Assembly (NCBI GenBank): GCA_021773645.1 | Contig: JAJFJU010000026.1 | Coordinates: forward strand, 124,001 to 188,000 | Origin: Gammaproteobacteria bacterium | GTDB lineage: Bacteria > Pseudomonadota > Gammaproteobacteria > HK1 | Direction of reading: 5' to 3' | DNA length: 64,000 nt | Part shown: in pieces, positions 48,225-57,508 of the stretch | How the letters are laid out: the number at the start of each line of letters is the position of its first letter | How positions within the stretch are numbered: the first letter of the stretch is position 1 | The notes under the pieces: generated by a model | What the model saw: only the letters and a program-made list of their open reading frames with translations | What the model was told of the DNA's origin: nothing | Databases searched by the model: none | Translations under genes and position numbers: made by a program

Positions 48225-49292
48225 TCATGGGCGCAGGCGAAAAACGCCATCCTCGCCATCTGCCTTCATCAGAACCTCGCCCAGCACGAACAGGCGTTGC
48301 AGAGCCTCCAGACCACCACGTGCCTCAATATGAAAACCAACACGCTCTCCTTCCAAACGCGCCACCTCAACCCGATTCACCCGCTCCAGCGAACGCAGGT
48401 AGGCGTGTACTCGAGCATAGTCCTCTAGTCGGCTCAATCCCTTGACCGTCAGTATTTCCGACTCACCCATAGCACTGCCCATCTGGACAAAAATGGTGGC
48501 CAGCCGATCGACGCTCTCGTGGATACCCTCTTCCAACAAAGCCTCTACACCATCGGCACGGCTGGTCCAGCGTTGTATCCCATCTGCCAGCATCAGTGAC
48601 CAATGCACCTCCCATAAGGTAGGTAATACTGGATAGGCCTTGCCCACTAGGATGGCTTCACTGCCATAGCGTAGTGATGCCGTATGGATGGGTTCAAGAA
48701 AGCCACCCCAAATGTCGCTAAGGCGCACCTGCGCCCGGTCCTCAAGATCAAGGAGCGGTAAATTAAATGGCAGGCCACGCGCCTCGGCACCGGCCTGTAG
48801 CAGCTGGGGAAGCGAGTCGGGATTATCACTGGCCAATATTTTCCGGCCCTCAGCCTGCTCCAGCGCCAACCACATCAAGAGTGCTGGCCGAGTCCGCCCC
48901 CACACTGGTAAACCGACCTGGCGTAACAAGCGATTGACGCTGTCACGATCAAAATTCACCTTGAGAAGTAGTGGCAAATTCTCATTGCTAGTGGGCTCAT
49001 CAGATGCCGCAAGGTGATAGCGAAATTGCTGTACGAAGCGGGCGGGTTTTTGGAATGCGGATTTAAGCTTGGCAGTGGCCAATGGTGCACGAGAGCCACT
49101 CACCTTCACCAACACCTGCCCGAGGGCCAAACGAAAGGCCCGGCGCTGCTCACTGACGCCCTTGTCTTGCACCGGAATAGCAATGTTATAGAGCCCCTCC
49201 ACCTCGGCACCCCGTGCGTCCCCAAAGGACAGTAGGAGCAACACGGCAAGGCCTATCCACTGTGCCGGCCGTAAGGGGAGTAAATCAGACAT
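48225..49292 (-). CDS. DUF2066 exported protein
   Basis: A 355-residue protein with an N-terminal signal ([19 protein letters not shown]). The domain contains [34 protein letters not shown], the DUF2066 signature, followed by [11 protein letters not shown] and a long C-terminal alpha/beta region. Function is unknown. Its place between purM (divergent) and perM-hda is conserved in gammaproteobacteria. The ATG at 49292 is chosen to give a proper signal peptide; no strong ribosome site is seen. Confidence 0.87.
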   Translation of the reverse strand: MSDLLPLRPAQWIGLAVLLLLSFGDARGAEVEGLYNIAIPVQDKGVSEQRRAFRLALGQVLVKVSGSRAPLATAKLKSAFQKPARFVQQFRYHLAASDEPTSNENLPLLLKVNFDRDSVNRLLRQVGLPVWGRTRPALLMWLALEQAEGRKILASDNPDSLPQLLQAGAEARGLPFNLPLLDLEDRAQVRLSDIWGGFLEPIHTASLRYGSEAILVGKAYPVLPTLWEVHWSLMLADGIQRWTSRADGVEALLEEGIHESVDRLATIFVQMGSAMGESEILTVKGLSRLEDYARVHAYLRSLERVNRVEVARLEGERVGFHIEARGGLEALQRLFVLGEVLMKADGEDGVFRLRP

Positions 49293-49392
49293 GGCCGGCA
49301 CGCTATGCAAGCCTTGCAGGCAAGTCAAGTTAGTCGCCGCTCAGGCCAAAATCCCGATTGCACGCCAGCGGTCCCCTCTATACCATGCGCGC

Positions 49393-50442
49393 GTGACTTC
49401 CCCGGACGAAAAATCTCTCAATTACCGCGACGCCGGCGTCGATATCGACCTGGCTAACGAGCTGGTCAACCGCATCGGCCCCATCGCCAAATCAACCCGG
49501 CGACCTGGGGTGCTGAGTAGCATTGGCGGCTTTGGTGGGCTCTTCGAGCTACCACTAGATCGCTATCGGCAACCGGTACTGGTTTCCGGCACTGATGGTG
49601 TCGGCACCAAGTTACGTCTAGCCATTCAGACGGGCATTCACGATGGCATCGGCATCGATCTGGTAGCTATGTGCGTTAACGACGTATTGGTCACCGGCGC
49701 AGAGCCATTATTTTTTCTCGATTATTACGCCACCGGCAAGTTGGAAATCGATGTTGCCGAGGCGGTGATTGCCGGTATCGCCCGCGGTTGTCGTTATGCC
49801 GGTGCGGCGCTGATCGGTGGCGAAACCGCGGAGATGCCTGGCCTCTACGAGGGGGGGGATTACGATCTCGCCGGCTTTAGTGTCGGCATCGTAGAAAAAT
49901 CCAAAATCATTGACGGCTCCAAAGTAGGCCCGGGTGACAGCATCATTGGTATCGGTGCCAGCGGTCCCCATTCCAACGGCTACTCCCTCATCCGCCGCAT
50001 CCTGGAACACGCCAATGCGGATCTGAATCAGTCCATAGGCGACGAGACCCTGGCCGAGGCACTGATAAAACCCACCCGCATCTACGTCAAATCCATGCTG
50101 GAACTGATGGATAGCGTGCCGGTCCATGGCGTTGCTCATATTACTGGCGGTGGGCTGTTAGAGAATCTGCCACGGGTTATGCCGGAGGGGACGATCGCCC
50201 GCTTACGCGCCGATAGCTGGCAGGCACCTCCCGTTTTTGCTTGGCTCCAGAGCGCCGGCAACGTCAACACCGAAGAAATGCATCGTACCTTTAACTGTGG
50301 CATTGGCATGACGGTCTGTGTCCCCGCTGAGGCAGAGCAGCAAGCGCTGGAGATACTCCACGCCAACGGTGAAAAGGCCTGGGCCATCGGCAGCATTGAA
50401 AAAGGCGAAGACTCAGCAACCCCCCTCGTTATCGTCGAATGA
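49393..50442 (+). CDS. purM: Phosphoribosylformylglycinamidine cyclo-ligase (AIR synthetase)
   Basis: A 349-residue PurM for the fifth step of purine synthesis. [71 protein letters not shown] and [17 protein letters not shown] are all family signatures. The GTG at 49393 gives the usual length; no strong ribosome site precedes it, and a four-codon frame (ATG at 49385) ends over this start. The stop overlaps the purN ATG (ATGA). Confidence 0.97.
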   Translation: MTSPDEKSLNYRDAGVDIDLANELVNRIGPIAKSTRRPGVLSSIGGFGGLFELPLDRYRQPVLVSGTDGVGTKLRLAIQTGIHDGIGIDLVAMCVNDVLVTGAEPLFFLDYYATGKLEIDVAEAVIAGIARGCRYAGAALIGGETAEMPGLYEGGDYDLAGFSVGIVEKSKIIDGSKVGPGDSIIGIGASGPHSNGYSLIRRILEHANADLNQSIGDETLAEALIKPTRIYVKSMLELMDSVPVHGVAHITGGGLLENLPRVMPEGTIARLRADSWQAPPVFAWLQSAGNVNTEEMHRTFNCGIGMTVCVPAEAEQQALEILHANGEKAWAIGSIEKGEDSATPLVIVE

Positions 50443-51080
50443 GCGCGAAGCAACGGGGCAAGCTCCCCATCGTCGTCCTCATCTCCGGCGGCGGCACCAA
50501 CCTCCAATCCATCATCAATAGTGCCACACAGGATCTGCCGGTATTCATTCGCGCAGTGATCAGTAATGTGGAAGAGGCCTTCGGTCTACAGCGCGCTGCA
50601 AAAGCTGGTATCAGCACCATCGTCCTGCAGCACCACGCGTACCCGGACCGCAACGCCTACGATGAAGCCCTATGCCAGGAAATCGACCGCCATGAGCCTG
50701 GGCTGGTGGTGCTCGCCGGCTTCATGCGCATCCTTACTCCTGCCTTTGTAGCCCGCTACGCCGGTCGGATGATCAATATCCATCCCTCCATTCTGCCCGC
50801 CTTGCCCGGCCTCCATACCCACCAACGCGCCATCGATGCCGGACTCCATGAACATGGTGCCAGTGTGCATTTCGTCTCCGAAGAAGTGGACGGTGGTCCA
50901 ATCATCATCCAGGCCCGAGTGCCCGTATTAGCAACAGACAACGCGGATAGCTTGGCCGCCCGGGTATTGAAGCAAGAACACCAGATTTTTCCCCAAGCCA
51001 TCCGCTGGTTTGCCGAAGGCCGCCTGGAGATTAGCAACGGCCAGGTCCTTCTGGATGGCCAGCCAGCCCTAAATACCTAA
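50439..51080 (+). CDS. purN: Phosphoribosylglycinamide formyltransferase
   Basis: A 213-residue PurN using 10-formyltetrahydrofolate. [18 protein letters not shown] binds the substrate phosphate. The catalytic Asn-His-Asp set is visible in [27 protein letters not shown] and [14 protein letters not shown]. Coupled to purM by a 4-base overlap, and convergent with trmJ with a second 4-base overlap. Confidence 0.97.
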   Translation: MSAKQRGKLPIVVLISGGGTNLQSIINSATQDLPVFIRAVISNVEEAFGLQRAAKAGISTIVLQHHAYPDRNAYDEALCQEIDRHEPGLVVLAGFMRILTPAFVARYAGRMINIHPSILPALPGLHTHQRAIDAGLHEHGASVHFVSEEVDGGPIIIQARVPVLATDNADSLAARVLKQEHQIFPQAIRWFAEGRLEISNGQVLLDGQPALNT

Positions 51081-51814
51081 CGAGAAGCCTTACGCAGGGT
51101 GTCCGTGAGTATCCCGCGCAGAATGCTGAGTTCACTCTCCAGCGGCCGGGCCCGACCATACAGACGCCGCATGCGCCGCATCAACCGTTTTGGTGCCTGC
51201 GGATTGAGATAACCAATCGCCAACAGCGCCTCCTCCAGATGGACATAAAAACGCTCCATATCCTCCACGCTGGCGACCGGATCCCGGGCGGGCGCTGCCG
51301 GTAATGTCTCCGTTCCGACTCGGGATAACTCATAGGTCATAATCTGCACCGCCGATGCCAGATTCAAGGAGCTGAAATCAAGGTTAGTGGGGATATGCAC
51401 CACCGCCTGACACAGATCGAGCTCGGCATTACTAAGCCCGGCTCGTTCACGACCAAATACCAGCGCCACTTCACCTTCAGTGGTACCGGCAATAGCCTCC
51501 CGCGCACAGCTTTCCGGGTCCAGTGTCCGCCAGGCTATATGACGAGAACGTGCGCTGGTGCCCACCGCCCAGGCACAATCAGCTAGGGCCTCGGCCAGAT
51601 TGTCGCAGCAGACCGCCGCCTGCAATAGATCGTCGGCCCCGGCAGCGCGAGCGGTGGCCTCGGCACAGGGAAAGCGCTCTGGCGAGACCAGATAGAGACG
51701 CTCTAACCCCATGGTTTTCATCGCCCGAGCCGCCGCACCGATATTGCCGGGATGGGTTGTTCCCACCAACACGATGCGTATTCGAGTACGCCACTTTATA
51801 TCTGCTGTCACCAC
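51077..51814 (-). CDS. trmJ: tRNA (cytidine/uridine-2'-O-)-methyltransferase TrmJ
   Basis: A 245-residue SPOUT methyltransferase. IRIVLVGTTHPGNIGAAARAMKTMGLERLYLVSP is the motif 1 region, VALVFGRERAGLSNAELDLC motif 2, and IPTNLDFSSLNLASAVQIMTYEL motif 3, forming the knotted SAM site. TrmJ methylates position 32 of several tRNAs. GTG at 51814 has GGAG 7 bases upstream (a second GTG at 51811 is possible) and gives the E. coli length. It is divergent from suhB, a conserved gammaproteobacterial arrangement. Confidence 0.94.
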   Translation of the reverse strand: MVTADIKWRTRIRIVLVGTTHPGNIGAAARAMKTMGLERLYLVSPERFPCAEATARAAGADDLLQAAVCCDNLAEALADCAWAVGTSARSRHIAWRTLDPESCAREAIAGTTEGEVALVFGRERAGLSNAELDLCQAVVHIPTNLDFSSLNLASAVQIMTYELSRVGTETLPAAPARDPVASVEDMERFYVHLEEALLAIGYLNPQAPKRLMRRMRRLYGRARPLESELSILRGILTDTLRKASR

Positions 51815-51945
51815 CTCAAATCTCCGTCGCCCATAGTCAGCGCGAGAGCGTAACCACAACTGGCAGCGCTGAAAAGGTCGCCCGACTGCGGGGAAGCGAC
51901 TACAATCGCGCACCTTGTCATCACGCTTTCCCCAAAAGGCTATAC

Positions 51946-52938
51946 ATGGAACCCCTGCTTAATATCGCCATCCCCGCCGCCCGCGCCGCCGGCAAGCTCA
52001 TTGTCTCCCATCTCGATCGCCTGGATGCCCTTAGCGTCACCCGCAAGAGCTTCAATGAGTTGGTAAGCGAGGTAGACCGGCAAGCGGAGCAGACTATCGT
52101 GCAGGCGATTCGGCGCATCTATCCGAACCACGGCATCCTTGGTGAGGAGGGTGGCCAGCAGGGTGAAGATGAATACACCTGGATCATCGACCCGCTGGAT
52201 GGCACCACTAATTTTCTCCATGGCTTCCCGCAGTTCTCGGTTTCTATCGGCATCACCCACCGTGGTCGATTAGAACACGGGGTGGTCTACGATCCCCTAC
52301 GCGCGGAGATTTTCAGTGCCAGCCGTGGACGCGGCGCCATGCTCAACGACAAACGCATCCGAGTCTCCCACTGCAATCGCCTCGAACACGCCTTGCTGGG
52401 AACGGGTTTTCCCTATCGACGCCTAGGCCGGGTCGAGCCCTATCTGGGCATCCTAGGCGAACTGTTCGGAAAGACCGAGGGCGTGCGGCGTGCCGGATCG
52501 GCCGCTCTGGATCTCGCCTACGTGGCCGCCGGACGACTGGACGGCTTCTGGGAATTCGACCTGCAAAGCTGGGATATGGCCGCTGGGGCACTGCTTATTC
52601 AGGAGGCCGGTGGCATCGTTACCGAACCCAACGGCGGTAGCGACTATCTGAAATCCGGTGATATCGTCGCTGGCAATCCAAGGGTGTTAAAGGCCCTGCT
52701 TCGTGTCATCCACCAGCATCTTGGCAGCACCGCTATCGCGAGCAAGAAGCCAGGTGATAATAAAACCCGCGAGAAAACAGCTACGGAAAAAAAGCCCGCC
52801 GCCACGAAGGCCCAAACACCACGCAAGAAATCAGCACCCGCCAAGCAGAGCAGCACCAAGGGCAGCAAGCTCTATACCAAAAGCAAGCCCACACCAGCTG
52901 CCTCGGAAGAGGCGGTCAAATCGGTGTGGAAAAAGTAG
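51946..52938 (+). CDS. suhB: Inositol monophosphatase family protein SuhB with basic C-terminal tail
   Basis: A 330-residue protein. Residues 1-262 are a normal SuhB: GEEGGQQGEDEYTWIIDPLDGTTNFLHGFPQFSVSI holds the metal-binding Glu and Asp residues, and FDLQSWDMAAGALLIQEAGG follows. E. coli SuhB ends near residue 267. Here about 65 residues are added, almost all Lys, Ala, Thr, Ser and Pro (KKPAATKAQTPRKKSAPAKQ), like histone H1-type tails. SuhB works with Nus factors in rRNA transcription antitermination, so a nucleic-acid-binding tail could be meaningful. The ATG at 51946 gives the family N-terminus. Confidence 0.94.
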   Translation: MEPLLNIAIPAARAAGKLIVSHLDRLDALSVTRKSFNELVSEVDRQAEQTIVQAIRRIYPNHGILGEEGGQQGEDEYTWIIDPLDGTTNFLHGFPQFSVSIGITHRGRLEHGVVYDPLRAEIFSASRGRGAMLNDKRIRVSHCNRLEHALLGTGFPYRRLGRVEPYLGILGELFGKTEGVRRAGSAALDLAYVAAGRLDGFWEFDLQSWDMAAGALLIQEAGGIVTEPNGGSDYLKSGDIVAGNPRVLKALLRVIHQHLGSTAIASKKPGDNKTREKTATEKKPAATKAQTPRKKSAPAKQSSTKGSKLYTKSKPTPAASEEAVKSVWKK

Positions 52939-52951
52939 CCGCTTCCCGCTC

Positions 52952-54919
52952 TTAGTCTAGCGGCGACTTTAAGGCCCCAGCCGCCACGAACCTGGCAACC
53001 ACCACTTGGTGGCGAGCCTCTATCTTCTCGGCACCCTTGATGTCTCCAGCAGCTCGCAGCCGCTCAGCCAATAACTGGTAATAACCCAACAACGGGACCC
53101 TTGGCTTATAGGGGTATTCTCCCCCCGCCTTAAGCACACCCAAGGCCCTGGCCTCTTCTTTTTGCTCCAGCAACAGGCGAGCATAGGCCATGCGCGCAAG
53201 ATAAAAACGTGGGTCTACACGCAAAGCTTTCACATAAGCATCACGCGCCTGCTCCCACCAATCTTCCCCGGCCAGTTCCGGTGCAGTTTGCGCCAAGCGT
53301 CCCCGATAAAAATAGGTTTGCGGAGAAAGCGGATTATTGCTTTTTGCCTGCGCCAGCAACCGCAGCGATTCATAGTAATACCCGGCGCGCTTCTCCGCCG
53401 GCATATTCGGATCCAAATGCATCAAGGCAGTATAAATTCTCGCCTCTTCATTGCGAGCGACATGAGCTCCCGGCGCATAAAATGGGACGCCCCTAAGCGC
53501 CTTGAGCGCCGCTTGAATTTCACCCTTTTGCAGGCGTAGCTGGGACTGATCCCACTGATGCTGACTAAGCCCCGTGCCCAATAGATAGAAAACCGCTAGC
53601 AACATGCCGCAAACAATAGTGAGGCGATAACCCAAGGGGGTAAATCGGCGCGCTGGCTGCAGCAGGAAATGCCCGGAAGGCTGATTATTCGTGGCAAGTT
53701 GATGCAAACGCGCCAGCACCAGACCAACCAGCATCACAATAGGCAAAATATAAAGATTAAAGGTGAAAAAGCTGTGCATCGCCGTGGCTATCAATCCCGC
53801 AAACAGGCCGGACATCTCCAAGTGCAGGCCAGCGTCCGCATCTACACGCCGCATCGCCCGACGGTAAAGAACGAACACCGCCAGCAGAAAAAGGAGAAAT
53901 AAGCCCAGACCAGGCACCCCGGTCTCCAAGGCCAGCTCTAAATAATCGTTATGGACATGGGAGCCTGCACTGGTATCAATCACATCACGATACGAAGGAT
54001 AGACCAGCCAGAAAGTACCGGCACCAATACCCAGCCATGGCGCATCAAGCAACATATGCCATGCTGGCTCCCAAATAACATAACGACTCATGCCGGCGCT
54101 GCCCGGCTCCGACAGACTTGACAAGCGCTCTGAAACCACACCATTGAAGTCAGTTGCTGCATAGGCCAAAACGAGTAGCAGCAACACCGTCAGCGGAGCA
54201 TGGGCCGGGACAGCTTTGCGGCTGGGCCAGAGGACGAATGCACTACCGATAAGCAAGGCCAACGTGGCGCCACGACTGCCTGTAGTAAACACCGCAAGGG
54301 CAAACATGAACAATACTGATCCATGCCAGATGCTAGCAGGCCATGCCAGACGCCCTTTAGCCAAGCTATGCACACATATCCCCATGCCTGCCAAGGCAAT
54401 GAGGTTGAGAAAAGCCGCGTGCGAATTACGGGTGGAAAAGAATGATCGCGGGTCCTCCCCTAGACCCATCTTTTGATACAGGGCATACAGGGCAAGCGCA
54501 ACCCCCAGGCACTGCACCAACAAAAAGATCTGCCGCCACAGCCCTTTGGAAGGTGCTAGCTTCCAGATCAGAAAGATCAGCGGCAAGCTGCCTATTTCCC
54601 AAAAATTAAGCAGGCTGGCGTAGGGGGCCACACTCCAGCTAATACTCAGCCCCTGCCATATCCAAAATAACAGCAAGGTAGTTACCACCCAGCTTTTGGG
54701 CAAAACAAAACCGCTCCCATAGCCGCGTAGCAGGGTGGCGCCTAACCAGAGCAATAGCAGGAAGAGAGAAACGGCAAAATATTCGGGATGCTGCCCCCGG
54801 TAGCCAAGCGCAAACCCCAAGGACAAAATCGGCAGTAAGGCCACAGCACAACGAGCTAGGGCGCCTTGACGTCTGTCATCGGTCTCGGACAGCGTATTAA
54901 CGGATCTACTCCACATCAT
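52952..54919 (-). CDS. O-antigen ligase/polymerase family membrane protein with TPR-like C-terminus
   Basis: A 655-residue protein. Residues about 25-470 contain around twelve transmembrane helices with the Wzy_C (WaaL/PglL) core. The large periplasmic loop has SRYVIWEPAWHMLLDAPWLGIGAGTFWLVYPSY, followed by the ligase signature H-N-x9-G-x-x-G in HNDYLELALETGVPG. Residues 500-655 are soluble, helical TPR-like repeats (EKRAGYYYESLRLLAQAKSNN, YVKALRVDPRFYLARMAYARLLLEQ). It may polymerise or ligate a glycan to lipid A or to protein such as pilin. The start at 54919 overlaps the upstream gene by 14 bases. Confidence 0.82.
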   Translation of the reverse strand: MMWSRSVNTLSETDDRRQGALARCAVALLPILSLGFALGYRGQHPEYFAVSLFLLLLWLGATLLRGYGSGFVLPKSWVVTTLLLFWIWQGLSISWSVAPYASLLNFWEIGSLPLIFLIWKLAPSKGLWRQIFLLVQCLGVALALYALYQKMGLGEDPRSFFSTRNSHAAFLNLIALAGMGICVHSLAKGRLAWPASIWHGSVLFMFALAVFTTGSRGATLALLIGSAFVLWPSRKAVPAHAPLTVLLLLVLAYAATDFNGVVSERLSSLSEPGSAGMSRYVIWEPAWHMLLDAPWLGIGAGTFWLVYPSYRDVIDTSAGSHVHNDYLELALETGVPGLGLFLLFLLAVFVLYRRAMRRVDADAGLHLEMSGLFAGLIATAMHSFFTFNLYILPIVMLVGLVLARLHQLATNNQPSGHFLLQPARRFTPLGYRLTIVCGMLLAVFYLLGTGLSQHQWDQSQLRLQKGEIQAALKALRGVPFYAPGAHVARNEEARIYTALMHLDPNMPAEKRAGYYYESLRLLAQAKSNNPLSPQTYFYRGRLAQTAPELAGEDWWEQARDAYVKALRVDPRFYLARMAYARLLLEQKEEARALGVLKAGGEYPYKPRVPLLGYYQLLAERLRAAGDIKGAEKIEARHQVVVARFVAAGALKSPLD

Positions 54920-55799
54920 CTGTGAGCACCGTGACGCTGCCCCGATCACACCCAAGGGCAACGGCGAAGATAAAACCCTCACCCACAAGGAACCAAAGCC
55001 GGGAAAATACCGCAATGCTGGTGGCCTCAGCCGTTGCGAAACCCGATGCGAACAAAATAACTCCCAGCACACCCTCTCTAATCCCCATCCCACCGGGTGC
55101 CAACACCATAAGGATACCGAGGGTGGCCGCAAGGGGAAAAGCGAGGCCGACCAGCAGGGAAAATTCACCACCGCCAAGCGCGCTCACCAGCAGCGCAAAA
55201 GAAAGGCTCCAGCAACACCAAGTGAGAAAAAACCAGGGACCCGCACGCAATGCCAGCCTAAATCCAAGGGCAGAGAATTTCACAGACAATCCAAAAACAC
55301 GCAATAACACAGCAACGGCGTGGTTAAGAGGACTGGAAAAAAGTAGTGCGCCAATTCCTGCCGCCACCATCACCAACATTCCGCCCCAATAGACGGGCAG
55401 CGCCAGGCCAAATAGTGGAATCACACCCAAGGCCAAGCCCGCCAGTAACGCTAGTAACTGAGCCTGTAGAGAAATCAGGGTCAATCGGCTCATAGCACCA
55501 CCCAACTTATCCCTCAGGTAAATGCTGCGACCGATGATAATCCAGAATTTACCCGGGATATATTTGCCAAAGATAGCGAGCCCGGTGGAGGCAAGGCTCT
55601 GACGTCCGCTGACATCAAAACCCTGCAGACGCAACATCCGATGCCAACTCGCAGCCTCTGCAAGAAAGCCGAGAAACAGAAATATGAAGGAGGCAGCTAG
55701 CAGCCCCGGCGCGTACACCACCGGGATGATGAGATAATCCGCAGACTGGAGCGCATAGAGGAGAAAGGCGAGCGACAGGTAGACGAAATACTTATGCAC
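54906..55799 (-). CDS. Flippase-like membrane protein (lysylphosphatidylglycerol synthase TM / UPF0104 family)
   Basis: A 297-residue protein with about eight hydrophobic helices. Family signatures are ASTGLAIFGKYIPGKFWIIIGR near residue 75 and MVLAPGGMGIREGVLGVILF near residue 240, as in the flippase-like membrane domain of MprF and in stand-alone proteins of glycan loci. GTG at 55799 has GGAA about 8 bases upstream. It overlaps the O-antigen ligase gene and is divergent from the methyltransferase gene. The lipid or glycan moved is unknown. Confidence 0.78.
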   Translation of the reverse strand: MHKYFVYLSLAFLLYALQSADYLIIPVVYAPGLLAASFIFLFLGFLAEAASWHRMLRLQGFDVSGRQSLASTGLAIFGKYIPGKFWIIIGRSIYLRDKLGGAMSRLTLISLQAQLLALLAGLALGVIPLFGLALPVYWGGMLVMVAAGIGALLFSSPLNHAVAVLLRVFGLSVKFSALGFRLALRAGPWFFLTWCCWSLSFALLVSALGGGEFSLLVGLAFPLAATLGILMVLAPGGMGIREGVLGVILFASGFATAEATSIAVFSRLWFLVGEGFIFAVALGCDRGSVTVLTDDVE

Positions 55800-55918
55800 T
55801 CATTCAATTCCGTACTTTAATCAAGGTTAAGGATGCCTCAGATGGAGGCTCCTGGGGAGCGTACACTATCCGCGAAGGATAGCAGGAGCCCGCCAGACTT
55901 GGGATTACCCAACCACCC

Positions 55919-56590
55919 ATGAAATTTTTAGATGACCAATTACTGACTACACTCGCCCAGCGGCTTGCTCCCGAGGATCGGGACGAAATGGCCATCCCCA
56001 GCTATCTGCACCACAATCCACTGTTGCGATGGGTGGCACGGAGGCGTTTGCATTTGATTGCAGCCTGGTACGAACGCCTGGCAATGAGTACGGGCCAGGA
56101 TTTACGGGTGATGGATTTTGGCTGTGGTACGGGAATCCTGTTCCCGACCTTGCTGGCTCATGCCGGCAAGGTGTTTGGCGTGGACCTCGTATTGGATGCC
56201 GCGGCTTATGTGGTCAAGCAGCTTGGACTATCGGACCGTGTCGAGTTGGTGTCCGCAGATGAGACAGAGCAACACATCGAGTCCGACAGCTTAGACATCA
56301 TCGTCGCCGGCGAGGTGCTCGAGCATGTGGACAATGTCGTTGAGATATCAAAACTGTTTCACCGCCTGCTGCGCACGGACGGAATCTTGCTGGTGAGCCT
56401 GCCCACGGAAAGCGCCCTATATCGCCTTGGACGCCGACTAGCGGGCTTCCACGGGCATTACCATCACAGCAACGCGGCCACCATTCATCCACTGATTTTG
56501 GAAAATGGATTCATACTGGAACGTATTGCTCGAGTGCCATTGCCTACTCCATTCGCCATCTACTGGATCGCCAGCTATCGGAAATCCTGA
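55919..56590 (+). CDS. Class I SAM-dependent methyltransferase
   Basis: A 223-residue methyltransferase. Motif I is VMDFGCGTGILFPTLLA, followed by the acidic VFGVDL, and IIVAGEVLEHVDN and LRTDGILLVSLPTES are the later motifs. The N-terminal 50 residues (IPSYLHHNPLLRWVARRRL) suggest a bound lipid or glycan substrate as in ubiquinone/glycan type enzymes. It stands alone on the plus strand within a minus-strand glycan locus and is probably part of it. The methyl acceptor is unknown. Confidence 0.82.
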   Translation: MKFLDDQLLTTLAQRLAPEDRDEMAIPSYLHHNPLLRWVARRRLHLIAAWYERLAMSTGQDLRVMDFGCGTGILFPTLLAHAGKVFGVDLVLDAAAYVVKQLGLSDRVELVSADETEQHIESDSLDIIVAGEVLEHVDNVVEISKLFHRLLRTDGILLVSLPTESALYRLGRRLAGFHGHYHHSNAATIHPLILENGFILERIARVPLPTPFAIYWIASYRKS

Positions 56591-56611
56591 CGGCCGCCGC
56601 ACCTGGCGCCG

Positions 56612-57472
56612 CTATCTGCGCTCGCTATAGAGCAGCATAGTGATCTGTTCGGACACCAGACCAATGAGAAAAATCAGTACGGAAACAATCAATAGCAGCG
56701 CACTCATATTGGTGAAACGCCCGTATGAAAAATAGGTGTAGGCGTAATGCCCAATGCCGACGAGAAAGTGCACTAGACTGACCGGAAAAAAAACCTTGAG
56801 CGGTGAATACAAGGTGCCGATCTTGAAGATAATAAGAAAAAAACGCGTGCCATCCCGGAGGAGATTGATATGGCTTTTACCATGACTCCCACGGGCATGC
56901 GCATGTATAGGGGCATATGCAACCGTGTAGCCCGAACGAAAGAACGCCATGGTTATCGTTGTCGGATAGGAAAACCCATTTGGCAACAAGTGTAAAAACT
57001 CTCGAAACTTATCGGCTCTTACCGCACGAAAACCCGAGGTAAGATCCTCGATTTTCCGCCCCACCATCCATCCAGCCACGCGATTATAGATGGCGTTGGC
57101 GCCCCATCTGCCAATGCTGGCGTGGGTATCCGCATGACGTGCTCCTACCACCATGTCGAAACCCTCGCTCAACTTCAAAAGCAGTTTGGAGATAACCGCC
57201 GGATCGTGCTGGCCGTCCGCATCCATAAACACCAGGGTGCGGCCCTGCGCAGCCCGCGCACCAGTCTTTACCGCAGCACCATTTCCCATGCTATAGGAAT
57301 GCGAGATAACATTTATCTGATGCTGCTGGCAAATATCAATCGTTGCATCCGTAGAGCCATCGTCAACCACAATAATCTCTGCATCTGGCAAAACTTTTGT
57401 CAGCTTCGGGAGCAGGCACGCCAGGTTTTTCGCTTCATTCTTTGCAGGTATGACTACAGAAATATCGCACAT
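56612..57472 (-). CDS. Glycosyltransferase family 2 with C-terminal membrane helices (polyprenyl-phosphate sugar synthase-like)
   Basis: A 286-residue GT-A enzyme. ISVVIPAKNEAKNLACLLP, EIIVVDDGSTDATIDI and VFMDADGQHDPAVI carry the nucleotide-sugar and DxD motifs. Residues 225-280 form two membrane helices (VFFPVSLVHFLVGIGHYAYTYF and MSALLLIVSVLIFLIGLVSEQI), like dolichyl/undecaprenyl-phosphate mannose or glucose synthases. It probably loads a sugar on undecaprenyl phosphate for a GT-C enzyme such as the neighbour at 57509-59593. Confidence 0.87.
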   Translation of the reverse strand: MCDISVVIPAKNEAKNLACLLPKLTKVLPDAEIIVVDDGSTDATIDICQQHQINVISHSYSMGNGAAVKTGARAAQGRTLVFMDADGQHDPAVISKLLLKLSEGFDMVVGARHADTHASIGRWGANAIYNRVAGWMVGRKIEDLTSGFRAVRADKFREFLHLLPNGFSYPTTITMAFFRSGYTVAYAPIHAHARGSHGKSHINLLRDGTRFFLIIFKIGTLYSPLKVFFPVSLVHFLVGIGHYAYTYFSYGRFTNMSALLLIVSVLIFLIGLVSEQITMLLYSERR

Positions 57473-57508
57473 AAGAGCTCAGTATTTGTCATTTATAAAA
57501 AACTAAAA

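Noticed and set aside
49385-49396. A four-codon frame (ATG CGC GCG TGA) overlapping the purM GTG as a regulatory mini-gene.
   Set aside because: It has no ribosome site and such short frames are expected by chance.
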